DNA from: Halocaridina rubra
Lineage: Eukaryota; Arthropoda; Malacostraca; Decapoda; Atyidae
DNA length: 64,000 nt
Assembly (NCBI GenBank): GCA_037179515.1
Contig: JAXCGZ010002272.1
Location: 1-64,000, forward strand
Direction: 5' to 3'
Position 1 is the stretch's first letter, and every line of letters starts with the position of its first letter. The translations under genes and the position numbers were made by a program. This document shows, in pieces, positions 19,714 to 32,926 of this stretch. The notes below the pieces were generated by a model that saw only the letters and a program-made list of their open reading frames with translations, was not told the origin of the DNA and made no database searches.

Positions 19714-22700
19714 GATGTTCACCCTTGAGGGTGAGCGGACCTTCCCTTGTGGCCAGCAGGTGGGGTGAGATTTTTGGATTGCATGTGGTATTCGCTCTTG
19801 CGGGCGAATGGGCTTCCTGTTGGTGAGGAGGTGGGGTGAAATCTTGTTTATTGTTGGTGATCGGACTTTCCTAATTGGCCCGCAGGTGAGGTTGTGCAAA
19901 ACTGTAAAGATAACAGAGAGCATAAGTATTCAGTAGTGAATTATTAGTTTACATCAAACAATTTAAATGAATTCCTGTTTTGGGGGTGAGAGAGAGTTAT
20001 TGCATGGTTATCTTGGTGGAGGGAATTGTCTGAAAATATTTAGTAGACTGTTCATGTGGTTATTTGTTGCTAGTCTGATGATGGAGCTAGCAACATGAAG
20101 GGCATTTGGGTCTTCGCTAGATGTTGCGGGGGCGCCAGTTTTCCGTCGAATTTCTGAAAAAGAATCACATTTGTGGATGTAATGTAGCAGTGGATGTGGT
20201 GAGGCTACATGGCAAAAGGTGAATTCCCTGATGATATCCTCCACTATTTGCCAGGTGCACTTGTACCCGAGTCTCAGACGGTACACATTGACCTCAGTGC
20301 TTCGTTGAAGGCTCTTAGGCAGGGTGATGCGCTGAAGATCAGTGGTGGTTTTGTACCACCAGGTGGAGGGGGAGCCAATGTCTGTGCACAGGTTGTGTTT
20401 AGTTATTAAGGTATTAAGGAGTGACTTGGTGTCTTTACTTTTTATCTGTTGCATCCCAGGAGACAGAGATATTTGGATTCTGCTCTGAGAGTGGCTTGTT
20501 TGGCGGCTTGATCGGCTTCCTCATTTCCCTTGATGCCGACGTGGCTTGGAATCCAGGCAAGGGTGATGGCTTTTCCAAGGTTGGTTGTCCTGTGGTAGCG
20601 GCTGAAGATGGTGGTGATGATGCGTACATTGTCTCTGAGGAGTGGCTTCTTGATGACCTGTAAGGCGCCTTTAGAGTCAGAGAGAATTAGGGCATGTTCA
20701 GCTCCTTGCTGGATGAAGAAGTCGAGGGCGTTGGCTATGGCAACAAGCTTAGTCTGGAGCGATGAGCAGGAGTTTGAGAGTCTCCAGGATAGGACGTGGT
20801 TTCCAGTGGTGAAGGCAGCGGCTGAGGCTCCAGTTTCTTGATTTACTGAACTGTCAGTGTAGTAGACTTGAGAGTTTGGCCTGCTCCAGCTCTGAATTTT
20901 GTCCATGTATATGTTTTTAAGGACAAGCGGGTTTACCAAGCTTTTGGGGTTGTCAGGGAGCTCGATCTTTATGTCGAGTGGTTGGTCATTCCATGGGGGT
21001 GGGCATCTGTATTCAGGAAGCGGTGTGTCTTGTATCTTGGCTAGGATACTCCCCCTGACTGGCAGTGCTTGCAGGCTATTGCAGACCTTGGCTGCCTAGG
21101 TTCTAGGATGGTGGTTGGGGTGGCGATTGAGGGCTAGATGGAGATTTGTGCCAGCTAGGCATTTATGTTGGGCAGTGGTGGTTTTGGCCACAAGGAGGGT
21201 CAGTCTTTGCTGAGCTCTGAGTTTGAGTGGCATGAGTCCCGATTCCATCTGGATGTTTTCTCTCTTGGTCCACATGGGGGCTCCTAGCATGGTACGTGTG
21301 GCTTTGTTTTGAATTACTTCTATCTTGTCCCACTGTTGGTCTGTTAGTAGCCAGAGTGTGGGACAAGCATAGTCTATGAGGCTGCGTATGGCTTGTACAA
21401 AGAAGGTTCTGAGTACATTAAATGATGCACCATCGTAGAGGCCCGACATCCGACGAAGGACCGCTTGTCGTTGGCTGCACCTGTCGCGCAAGTGTTGAAT
21501 TTCTGGTCCAAAAGGTTAGTCTGTGGTCGATGATTACACCCAGGTATTGGTGTTTGGTAACCCAGTCCACTGGCTCATTACCTATGACCAGATTAGTGTC
21601 TGGTCTCCATTGGTGGATGGGAAGGGCCTTGGTTTTGTGGGCATTGACTTTGACTCCAAGGGAGATGAAGGCTTGGTGAATCTTGGTGAGGCAGCACTGT
21701 GTCTTGTTTGAGCTTCTGTCTCCTATTATGACAAGGGCAAAGTCATCCGCATAGTTGAAGAGTTTGGCTCCATGTGGTAGTGCGATGTCCATGAGTTTTT
21801 CCATGAGACAATTAAAGAGGAAGGGGCTAAGGATTCCACCTTGGGGGGTCCCATTTTCGTAGTTTTTGTAGGTGGAGTAGTGCCCATCTACTTTGACTCG
21901 TGCACTACGGTTTTGTAGACTCTGCTTGATCCATGAGAGAAGGTTGCCTTTGATCTGCTTTGATACGAGAGCTGAGAGTATTGCCGGCACATTGGCTAGT
22001 TCAAAGGCCTTCTCTAGGTTTAGAAAAACGATGTAACCACAGCAGTTGTTGGTAAATGATAGCATGCCTACTCCAGGTTGGTAGGCAAACATGTTTTCTG
22101 GGAAGGGTGGGCATTTCCAGCGGACTCTGTTAAGTACCATCTTTTCTGCCGTCTTGCTCAGGCAGCTTAGGAGGGAGATGGGGCGAGGGTTGTCAGGGTC
22201 CTGTGGTGTAGGGATGGGCTGAATGTCTGCTCTGATCCATGAGGCTGGTCTGATTCTTCGTGTGTATGTCGAATTGATCAGAGAGAGCAGAGCAAGCTCC
22301 CCTTGGGGCCCCATATTTTGAATCATTGTGTATGTGATTCTATCGGCACCTGGGGCTGTGTTCTTAGAGCTTTTGCTTACTCTTAGTAGCTCAGTCAGAG
22401 AGAATGGAGCATCTTTTTCGTCTTCAGTGTTGATGGCCTCTTCTATTTCTTCACATCTTGCAGTGGTGAGGTCCTGAAGAGTTGTTCTGGTGGTGATGGG
22501 GAGCTGGTTGGAGCTTGCTCTATCCGCGAATTTGATGGCGAGTTCTTCTGCTGCCCTGCTAGGATCCCTGTGGGGGGTGATTTTAGGAGGTTTTCCTTTA
22601 GCAAAGGAGTTAATGCCCCTCCACATCTGGCCCACAGAGGTGTGAGCATCTAGGGTGGAACACCACTCTAGCCATTTTTTCCTCTTTATGTTGCGTTTTC

Positions 22701-22833
22701 AGTGCGACGTTTCCTGTGCATTTTCCGAATGACGTTGAGCCGGTGATTGAGTTCTTTAACTCTGTCACAGTAGTCCCATCTGTCCCGATGAGTGGTGTGT
22801 TGTGGTTTGCAGAGGGGGATGGAGGAGTAACCT
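19714..22833 (-). mobile_element. LINE-D copy 2: 5'-truncated
   Basis: The copy is in minus orientation, truncated at the region before RT (22833, equal to ~36403 in copy 3), and ends in a poly-A-like stretch (T9 at 19702-19710). RT, RNase H, Cys/His region and the triple-repeat 3' UTR are all present. With copy 1 it makes an inverted repeat of about 2 kb arms around a 0.7-kb spacer. Confidence 0.87.
20008..22830 (-). pseudogene. LINE-D copy 2: RT, RNase H and C-terminal region (broken)
   Basis: A 405-codon frame (22635-21418) holds most of the RT: APGADRITYTMIQNMGPQGE, PDNPRPISLLSCLSKTAEKM, FLNLEKAFELANVPAILSAL, NGTPQGGILSPFLFNCLMEK and NYADDFALV, with the catalytic YADD near 21750. The FLDLEKAF Asp reads FLNLEKAF (Asp to Asn), which should disable the RT. 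RNase H (20890-20440) has VYYTDSSVNQETG, QTKLVAIANAL (catalytic Glu replaced by Lys), ILSDSKGALQVI and IPSHVGIKGNEEADQAAK. The C-terminal CHVASPHPLLHYIHKC and FPPPR end it at 20008. Frameshifts lie near 22060, 21510 and 21100. The frame is better kept than in copy 1. Confidence 0.85.
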
Positions 22834-22947
22834 TGTATATTAATCTTGAGACCAAAAATTTCCAGACAGAATTTAGCAAACCAACTTTTCTGAAATTGAA
22901 TTTTCTGAGACCAAGTTTTCTGACTACCCTCATGCATTATACTAATG

Positions 22948-23560
22948 TTTTTTTTTTAAGAGTGTGACACCGGGACAGGCAAAATCTGCTCTCAACAATA
23001 AAGGCCCGGGCACGAGAAAGCACCAAGATGAAGGAAAAGAAAAAGGTTAAGGACAAGGCAGAGATGAGCTAGTGTTACACAAAGGAAATTGACAGCCAGA
23101 AAAAAACAGTCAAAGTACAAAGGAGCCATAGATATGGAGAACTAGGCCCTGAGATGACGACAGATCTGCTTTTGTAGGATGAAAGGTCATAAGAATTAGG
23201 AAAGACAGAAGTAGGAAGAGAGTACCAGAGTCTGGAGGTAGATGGGAAGAAGCAGTCGCTGCACCGACCAATCTGCAAGCTACAAATCTCTACACAACAT
23301 CTGTGAGACGATGCTGCTTGGCGAGTGTTAGATGGCGTCGGCAGTGGGGGAGGGATGCAACTTGCCAACTCATCAGAGCAGCGATGGAGGTAGTAGCAAT
23401 AAGAAAAGAGAAAGGGAAGATACTTTACGGCAAAGAGAGAGAAAATCCTAATTAGAAGTAAAAGAAGGATCATTAATGAGTCTGACTACCTTAGATTCAA
23501 CTCTATCATGGAGATAAGTATAAGAAGAAGCACCCCAGATGTGTGAGCAGTATTCTAAGC
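22948..23560 (-). mobile_element. LINE-C fragment 2: 5'-truncated 3' end with poly-A
   Basis: In minus orientation it ends in a poly-A tail (T10 on the plus strand at 22948-22957), preceded by the LINE-C 3' UTR. It encodes the C-terminus with VEICSLQIGRCSDCFFPSTS and SVFPNSYDLSSY. It aligns with the other minus-strand LINE-C (27847-28440) up to about 23557, where an I-like remnant begins. Confidence 0.82.
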
Positions 23561-25805
23561 ATTCTTATTGCTAATAGTCCCCAGTGAAGAGAACCTGGTA
23601 ACTGGTTCGGGCTTCAATGCTCATCACCCCAGGTTAGTTCCTACAGAACAGACAGACTCACTATGTACCTACTAGGTGATTGTGAGATGTTTCGCTACCC
23701 AAACACCTTGAACTCACCCATAGTGGAGGATTATGTGATTATACATTAATATCTAACTTTCTCAAGCTGGATGCAATCTGGAGAGTGCTTCCAACTATCA
23801 TCAATGACAGTTACTGAATACACCTATAACATACCAGCCCTATCACCTTGATGGAATTCAACAAAACTCGAACGATTGATTTGAGAGACACATGGCTGCA
23901 TAGAATTCAACTTACAATTGGTTAACTCCATCTCACATTTCAATCATCAACACAGGTGGTACTACTCTAACAGAGTCAAACAACTATATAATCAACTCTG
24001 TAACAATAAGATAATCCACAAGAAACTGCCTCAAGAAATATTTTATCAAGGTATTCAACCCATCAATGAGTGTGTCTAAACCGGAATCAAAGATACCAAT
24101 ACGTATAAAATTACTCAAACCGTGCTCCACACTAAATATTCGTACAGCCTTGGGATGGCTGTGGATAATGTAACAACTTTGTCGAGGGTAACAGGCCAAA
24201 GATCATTCCTCAGGTGTACTAAAAGGGCTGAATCAGAGGAAGTCCCTATTAAAGTGTTAGTTCAACACTATTAGATAGAACAGCAAAGAAGAAACTTTCA
24301 GTGATCAATACAGCACACACACTCTCGTCACCCTTACTGAGTTGAGGAGATTTGATAAGAGCTCCAAGTAGAACAGCAAGGCCCAAACAGGGTCATTTAC
24401 ATCATGATTCATAATCTTGGCTCGATGGGAGAGTAGGCAATAATCACCCTCAATAAATCTTCCCGGACCTGCAGGGTCTGGCCAGATGTATGAAATGGGA
24501 CATAGAGGGCCCTTGCTCCATCTCTCCTCTTAACTGCCTAAGTAAGACATGGAAGAAATTAAATCCATGAAATACACAGCATCATTGATAGTATTCTTCA
24601 GTGAACATCAAGCTGTTATCCTTTTCACTGATTTGGAAAAAAATTTAAGGTAGCCCACACATAAGTCATTTTTCTATACTATATTAAATAGGCTGTCAAA
24701 GGCAATTTCCTGGATTAAGCTGAGCCTACAATACCACAGAGCCTGAGTCAAGCTTCATGGGCTTTACTTCTATTCAAACCCCATTAAGATGGTAAACTAC
24801 AAGGAGGAATCCTGGGCCATTTTCTGCCTAATGGCAAATAAATCATGAAAATCCATCAACCGGCCTGAGCACAATTGTTAAACTAAGCTGACGAATTCAC
24901 TCTAATAGCAATGCTTTATTATATCTTGCACTGAATAGACTGAGCAAATACCACAGAGCCTTTGTTATTTTAGTTTAAAACACACAACTAAGAAATCAAA
25001 GTTCATGCCATACGTTTACCTAGTCCAGATGCTAATCTGGTTATCAAAAAGGACCTCTTAGAGTGGGTCAGAAAATACATATGCCTGCCTCTTTTATTGA
25101 ATGTGGTATTATATAACCCATAATGGGCTACAGTAGAGAGCATTCAAGATAACGCCATGCAGCTCATGCTGAGAGTCCTACATCGACAATAAAAAAAATC
25201 AACAAAACCAACATTTTCTTCCTCAAGCATATGTCCATACTAAGGCTTGTTGCTATCATCACAATGATCGCCTAGTTTATAATCCGCTGCATAACCACAA
25301 GGAGATTCGAGGCAGCCATGGGCCTTGCACCCCTACCTAGTAAGGATGATCTGCAGCAAGGGCAAGCAACATACTCAAAGACCTGAGCATGGTGAAAGTT
25401 ATAAATATGATATTACTAGACACTCCCACACCTAGATATAGGTACCTCCCACCATGGTATGACATGCCAGTCAAAATCATTAACCTACATCATTCACCAC
25501 CAAACCGAACACACTCACATCCTAACTGATTCAGTGGCTGGCCTGCAAGCCTTTAAAAAGCAATTATGTGGAACAGTGCAAGAGTCACAAAAAAAACCTA
25601 ACTTTGGGAAGTCTATTAACTTCACCTTGATTCCCAGATACGTCATTATTGGAAAAACCGATGAAACCGACCATAAAGCAAAGCAAGTCTCCCTCTTAAA
25701 TAACGCATATAATCCTACATCTCTTGGTACTAAACTGCTACCGACCTGTAACCTCCATCCTTTCATAAAAATATGCCAAGATGCAACAGCCACAGGCCTA
25801 AGCTA
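23561..25805 (+). mobile_element. Strongly decayed I-like LINE related to LINE-D
   Basis: No long ORF survives, but fragments in the three plus frames follow LINE-D order. They are SGFNAHHPR (endonuclease GDFNALHPR, near 23610), FTDLEKNLR (RT FLDLEKAFE, near 24630), LSKAISWIKLSL (24695), THILTDSVAGLQAFKKQLCG (RNase H ILSDSKGALQVIKKPLL, 25511-25570) and a changed IPSHVGI region (25630). The copy is much older than the others and may be a separate family. The 5' end joins LINE-C fragment 2 and the 3' end lies just before LINE-A copy 5. Confidence 0.65.
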
Positions 25806-25854
25806 AATATCTGCTAAACTTGGGGTTCTTGATAATGCTGTCATAAGTTGAGTT

Positions 25855-27536
<1,682 letters not shown>

Positions 27537-27539
27537 CCT

Positions 27540-27846
27540 AGTACTCGCAGTTACAATATAGAAAGTGGATTTGATAACTGTATTTAAAGTCCTTCGTGAA
27601 TTTGACAGAGTGGAGAGGGAGCGATATATTGATATAGATGGTTCTAGAACTATACGTGATAGCTTCGAGCTTCACCAAAGAACTTCTTTTCGCAAGATGT
27701 AAGGCAAGTGTATTTGAATGGTAAAAGCAGTTGATCATTGGAAACAAACAGTAAATAATAAAACCATTTATAGTTTTAGGAACAGATATGATAAGTGTTT
27801 GTGACTAGAAATGAAACTGATGAAGACACGGGGAGCTTTATTCTTT
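27540..27846 (+). mobile_element. LINE-A copy 6: short old 3' fragment
   Basis: This piece repeats the LINE-A C-terminal region: 'tttgacagagtggagagggagcgatat' and the GSRT..HSLKL region, down to 'aacagatatgataagtgtt'. It lies directly after the tail of copy 5 (another tail-to-head LINE-A junction) and is cut by the 3' end of LINE-C copy 3 at about 27847. Confidence 0.7.
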
Positions 27847-28803
27847 CTGAGAGTGTGACACCAGGACTGGCAAAGGAAATTTTTCTTACCAGTCACCGGA
27901 CCCAAGAAAGCACTTAGAACAAGAAAGAGTAGCAGCTTAAGGACAAGGTAAAAATAAGATAATGAAATAAAGGAAGGCTGAAAGAAGAGTCAAGATAACG
28001 AAGACTTAGATATAGGGCAGGATTAAGCTCTGATATGACGTTAGATCAGCTTTTGAAGGAAGGAAGGAAGGTTTTGAGAGTTGGGGAAGACGGAAGGAGG
28101 AAGAGAGTACCAGAGTCTGGAGGTGGAAGGAAAGAAGCAATCAATGCATCGACAAAATCGAGAACTACAAAGCTCCACGCTGTACCTGAATGACAAGGCC
28201 ACTTGGTGTGTGTTTCACGAACTTGCCAGCGAGAAAGGGGTGCAACTCTCCATTTGAACAGCGCAGAGACAAGAGCAGTACTGACAGGAAAGCGAAAGAC
28301 ATGATACTTCCCAGCGAAGAGATAGATATTAGAAATTAGATTTAAGAGAAGTGTCGTCAATGACTCTGCTGGCCTTGGATTTAAACCTATCAAGTAGATA
28401 AATATATAAAGAAGCACCCCAGATGTGGGAGCAGTTTTCTAAGTAGAGATGAATAACGCCTTTATTGAGTTATGGTAATTGAGAAAAAATGTAAAGACGA
28501 AAGCAAAACAGAATTCAGTTTCTTAGATGCAGGTTTAGAAATTTAAATAATGTGGCTCCTCCAAGACAAGTTAGAGGCTATCTGAATTCATAATAAGTCT
28601 ATAGAATAAATAGCATAAATTTCGTTGTTTTCAAAGACACTGGGACTATCAATAGAAGAAGATATATAGATAGCCAGAAACCTTGTCTTTAGAGGCATTA
28701 AAGTTCACTAGATTTTGGGATCCCCACTCAGAAAATCTATGTAAATTGTGGTTGAGAGCTGAAGAAAGAGTTATACTTACCTTATTTCGTGCAGCAGACG
28801 ACG
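27847..28803 (-). mobile_element. LINE-C copy 3, 3' part
   Basis: In minus orientation, from the LINE-B insertion point to the LINE-C 3' end ('agtgtgacaccagg' on the plus strand). Near 28735-28640 the minus strand reads EWGSQNLVNFNA, a region downstream of the RT active site. Then come IYLFAGKYHVFRFPVSTALV (28330-28270), FLPPPDSGTLFLL (28130) and the C-terminus. It is interrupted at 28803 by LINE-B copy 2 and continues at 31961. Many stops. Confidence 0.78.
28794..28803. repeat. Left target-site duplication of LINE-B copy 2
   Basis: gcagacgacg here is identical to 31951-31960, across 3.15 kb of LINE-B. The outer flanks on both sides are LINE-C in the same orientation. Confidence 0.85.
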
Positions 28804-28844
28804 TTGTTGTTGTTTTTTGAGGTTAAAGCCAACCTTGTGTTGGC

Positions 28845-28872
28845 ACGGGCCCTTGTTCAAAGAACGGCCCGT
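28845..28872 (-). other. 3'-UTR hairpin of LINE-B copy 2
   Basis: As minus-strand RNA, 28872-28866 (ACGGGCC) pairs fully with 28851-28845 (GGCCCGU). 28865-28862 (GUUC) pairs with 28858-28855 (GAAC) around a UUU loop, with a GAA bulge. Compared with copy 1 one U-A pair is C-G, and two C-G pairs are U-G, so pairing is kept at all eleven positions. Confidence 0.6.
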
Positions 28873-28929
28873 AGGTTAGAGGTTATACCTCTTGGTTAGT
28901 TTTATCACCTTGGTGGTTCGAAAGTTTCC

Positions 28930-31900
28930 AAGGTGGTGAGATGTGTGTCTATGTTGTCAAGTATTTCCTTAACAATTTTGGCTGCATGAACTGTCGCATT
29001 GGGGTGTTGTGGTTCCATGTTTAATCCGTTCCTTAAGCTGTTTGTCTTTGGACATTCTAAAAGATAATGCAGCAGGGCCTTATCAGTTGTCTTTTGACAG
29101 TGTGCACACTCTTTCTGGGGTTCTCAATGATTTCCCAGCAGCATTTGTAGCCTAGCCTGAGTCTAGCTATCGTGACAGCCAGACTCCTTGGGGTGTATTT
29201 GGATACCGGTGAGGGCTCAAGCTTTGTTGCTTCCCTGTACCACGTGGCTGAGTAGGAGCTTTTGTTGACCCAGTAGTTGTGGTTTTCCTGCTTTGATCTC
29301 TGTAGTGCCTGCTTGGTTTTTGATTTGTATTGTTGAAGACTGGGTTGTATAGATTGCTGTGTGCTGTGGCATAAGACGGCATCCTTGGCAAGTTGATCGG
29401 CCTTGTCATTTCCAGGGATGTTGATATGGCTGGGTATCCAGTTGATGGTTACCGGTCTTCTTTGCTCTTGATGTTGCACTAGCAGTGTTTGGACCGTGCT
29501 GATTAGGTTGATGTTTTCTTTGAACTTCTGCTGCTGTAGTGCTTGGACAGAGGAGAGTCAGTCGGTGTGTATCGTAACAGGTCCTTGTCCTTTTTCAATT
29601 GAGTTGTGCAGAGCCATTTTGATGGCAAATAACTCAGTTTGCAGAGTGGAGCAGGAGTCTGAAAGTCTCCAGGAGGCTGTAAAACTCTCCGAGTAGACTG
29701 CCGCTCCAGTTGCAGGGATACCAGCATTGACAGTACCATCTGTGTAGTAGGAGACGCCTTCTGCTTGGTTGGTTTCAGCGATGGCAGCTAGAGCTGCTTC
29801 ATGCAGTTGTATCTTTGAACAGGCTTTCTTACTGTCAGGAAGACTAGTGGTGTTGAATTTTGCAGGGTGTGCTCTCCATGGGACTAGCGGCTTGTAGTTG
29901 GTGCAGGGCTTGTCTAAGTTTATTCTTGCCAGTTCAAATGCCATGTTGCATTTGTGAATACTTTTCAGAAGGTGGCCGGCATAGCTGTTTGGGATAGGGA
30001 GGTCAGGATGTTTGTTGAGGGCATCTTTCAGCCTTTTTTGCGTGTGGGATTTCCTTTCGGATAGCAGAGCCTTTGTTATGGAGTTGGTGTTGGAAACGTT
30101 TATCCAGCTATATAAGGGAGGTAGATTTGTTTCCATTTGTAGGTTGCATATCCTGGTCCACATAGGAGCCCCCAGCATGTAACGCATGGCGTTGTTCTGG
30201 ATCACTTCAATGGTGGAGATTTGTTGTGCATTGAGGTTGGCTAAGGTTGGGGCGCTGTAGGTAATCAGGGATCTAATGGTGGCTGTATAAAATTTCCTTA
30301 GGACCTGAATACCTGCTCCTTCTTGGAGAGATGTCATATATCTCATAGGGGTTAGTCTGCTGTGAGCTCTTTCTCTGAGATATGTGATCTGAGGTTTGAA
30401 GGTGAGATGCCTGTCTATGTAAACTCCTAGATACATGAATGTATCCACCCACTCTATGTTTCCATTGGCTAGGGTGATCGGGGCTAGTGGTACTGGAGTT
30501 TTTACGGCCATAGCTTTTGTTTTGTTTCCGTTGATTTTGAGTCCCAGCTCCTTGCTTTTCTGATGGAATAGGTCTACTGCTTTTTGAGCGCTGGCTAATC
30601 TATTGCCTCCTCTGCTGATGAAGACTACATCGTCGGCATAGATGAAGATGTCTACTCCTTGGGGTAGTTGAAGTTGAAAGAAGTTCTCCATCAGTACATT
30701 GAAAAGCAGTGGACTGAGGATGCCTCCTTGTGGGGTACCATTTTCTAATTTCTTGTAAGTTGATAGATGCCTTTGGAATTTTACTCTAGCCTCTCTGTTT
30801 CTGACATGGTTTGAGACCCAACTTAGTAGATGTCCCTTAACTCCCTTTTTTGCTAGGGAGCTCAGGATGGCTGCTGGATTAGCCAGTTCAAAAGCCTTCT
30901 CAAGATCTCAGAAGACTACAACTGCGGCCTTGTTGTTAATGCAGCTGAGGACATCCATAATGCACTGTGTGGTGCCTACATTATCTCTGTAGGCATACAA
31001 GTGAGGGTGTAAGGGGCCTATTTTGAATTTTAATCTTTTGAGCACCATTTTTTCTGCTGTTTTTTCTAAACAGCTTAGTAGCGATATGGGTCGTGGATTC
31101 GTTGGGTCTTTGGGTTTTGGGATAGGCTGAATATCCTGTTGACTCCAGATTTTTGGCCACACCCTTAATAAGTAAGTGCTGTTTGTCAGATGGAGGTAGG
31201 CGGCTTCACCTGCAGTGCCCATGTTGTTGATCATTGTGTAGGTGATGCCGTCTGCACCAGGGGCTGTGTCTTTCCCTCTATGTTTGGTGTTTCTGAGTTC
31301 TTGAGAGGTGAATGGTGCATCTGTCTCATCTTCTTGATCGCAGGCATGATTTATGATGTCCCATCTTTGTAGCCTTAGGTCATTTCGGATTCTAATTGTG
31401 CTTGGAGGAAGTTGTTGGGTTGCTGAGCGGCTGGAAAAGGTGTCTGCAAGTCTTTCTGCTTCCTCCATTGGTTTTGGATGCGTGGGTATTTTGGTTGATT
31501 TTTTTCCGGACACTCTCCTGAGCATTTGCCATAGCTCTGTGAGGTTGGTGTGCTGGTTTAGGTTGGCACACCATTCAAGCCATTTGTCAGTCCGGATTTT
31601 TGAGACAGTCTTGTGGGTGTCTGTGACCACTTCCCGAAGCACTGCTCTATTAGCATCTGTGGGTCTTTTCCTATATAGCTTCCTGACCCTATTTAATCTT
31701 TGGTTGGCCTCTTTCACTTCTTGACAGTAGTACCATGCATCTTTATATTCCCTTTTTGGTGGTTTGTGTTTTGGTATGGCATCATCGGCTGCTTTGTGGA
31801 AGGCGGAGATGAAATCTTGTGCTAGGATGTTGATGTCTTTGGGTGCAGTGTAATTTGCATGCCACTGTGTTAATGATTGCTGAAATTTTGTCCAGTTTGC

Positions 31901-31950
31901 CAAGTTTTGATTCCACTTGGGAGGAGGAGGTGGAATAGGTGGAAGTTTAG
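28930..31950 (-). pseudogene. LINE-B copy 2 ORF2: RT and RNase H (few defects)
   Basis: A 381-codon frame (32053-30908) holds the linker and RT start, with DTAPGADGITYTMINNMGTA, PRPISLLSCLEKTAEKMVLK and the end CINNKAAVVVF. It stops at one TGA just before DLEKAFELANP. The next frame (30691-29558, 377 codons) has the catalytic FIYADDVVFI (30640), the linker LGAPMWTRICNLQMETNLPP and the first part of RNase H: SYYTDGTVNAGIPATGAAVY, LQTELFAIKMAL (Glu kept) and TIHTD. A TGA at 29560-29558 follows; the same frame then resumes as LSSVQALQQQKF and reaches WIPSHINIPGNDKADQLAKD (29430-29380). The C-terminal RLRLGYKCCWEIIEN and Cys-rich end follow near 29160. A frameshift between 30691 and 30900 also exists. 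Confidence 0.85.
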
Positions 31951-31960
31951 GCAGACGACG
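31951..31960. repeat. Right target-site duplication of LINE-B copy 2
   Basis: gcagacgacg, identical to 28794-28803. LINE-C sequence continues from 31961. Confidence 0.85.
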
Positions 31961-32105
31961 GTCGTGAAAAGTTAGAGGAAACTTAAAGGGTAGAATCACT
32001 GGCAAAAGCGTATAAGAAGAAGATGGTGACTGGAGAAGATCATAATGAATCAAAGAGGGTAAAAGAACAGAATCCCGAGTAACACGACTGGTAACCTAGC
32101 ATGAG
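31961..32105 (-). mobile_element. LINE-C copy 3, 5' part
   Basis: The minus strand reads 'gttactcgggattctgttcttttaccctc..' then 'gatcttctccagtcaccatcttc', and matches the RT core of LINE-C copy 5 (42790-42930: [30 protein letters not shown]). It joins the 3' part at 27847-28803 once LINE-B copy 2 is removed. The 5' limit near 32105 is approximate. Confidence 0.7.
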
Positions 32106-32466
32106 GTAAATGTTTCGCCGTCTACAACCATAGATATAAAATAGAAAGAAAACTGGAAACTAAAGAATAGACAGAAGGGTTTAAGCTATATGCAGGGGTT
32201 TGGCTTACTTCTTACATTTTTCAGTGAGAACAAATAGATGAACAACAAATTAATATGTGAATCCTTCTCTCTCATCAAGTAGAGTCGAAGCCCACTTTAC
32301 CCCCCATTAGTGACCCAGACGCTATTTAAGAGGCTAACGGAATTTTCGGAACACGGAATTTTCTAAAAGCTACGACTTGCCACATGGCTATCTTACAAGA
32401 CTCTTGTCTATGAGTTCCCACCGCCAGGATAAAACAGCATTAGAATTTTACGTACTGACAGCGTGC

Positions 32467-32467
32467 A

Positions 32468-32543
<76 letters not shown>

Positions 32544-32554
32544 TATTATTATTA

Positions 32555-32606
<52 letters not shown>
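32467..32606. repeat. Head-to-head (AAT)n / (ATT)n microsatellite
   Basis: About 24 AAT units are followed, from 32544, by about 21 ATT units with one 'atc' variant. The two halves are reverse complements and could fold into a ~60-bp hairpin. Such a pair can arise from two SINE or LINE tails in opposite orientation; no such elements were recognised beside it. Confidence 0.95.
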
Positions 32607-32607
<1 letters not shown>

Positions 32608-32926
32608 GCTGTACTTTATTTATGCAGTTATTAATTAAGTAATTTACACATTTAATTAGTTTCTTACTTGTCAAGTAGATACTGTAATGTTGTGGTGCCA
32701 CATTTTGGCACTCGATTATATATAAGTATATTGGTCTCAGTCGGAGTCTTATTCATTGGAGTTCTTGGCAGATCTACATCTGAAACGGCATTTAGGTACA
32801 TTTAATTATGAAAAAAAAGAGTGCATACAGTTTCATTTACAAGTTTTATTCATTTGACAAAGAGAGCATATTTTCAAATAACATGAAAACAATTTATAGC
32901 ACTAAACAATTCTGTTATTTTCTTAC

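Larger units (their letters stand above)
28804..31950 (-). mobile_element. LINE-B copy 2: 5'-truncated
   Basis: In minus orientation the copy starts just after the endonuclease (LPKLPPIPPPPPKWNQ, 31965-31918), spans RT and RNase H, and ends in the 3' UTR hairpin and (CAA)n tail (28816-28804). Perfect 10-bp target-site duplications flank it. It is similar to copy 1 along its whole length but has fewer frameshifts, so it is the younger or better kept of the two. Confidence 0.9.
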
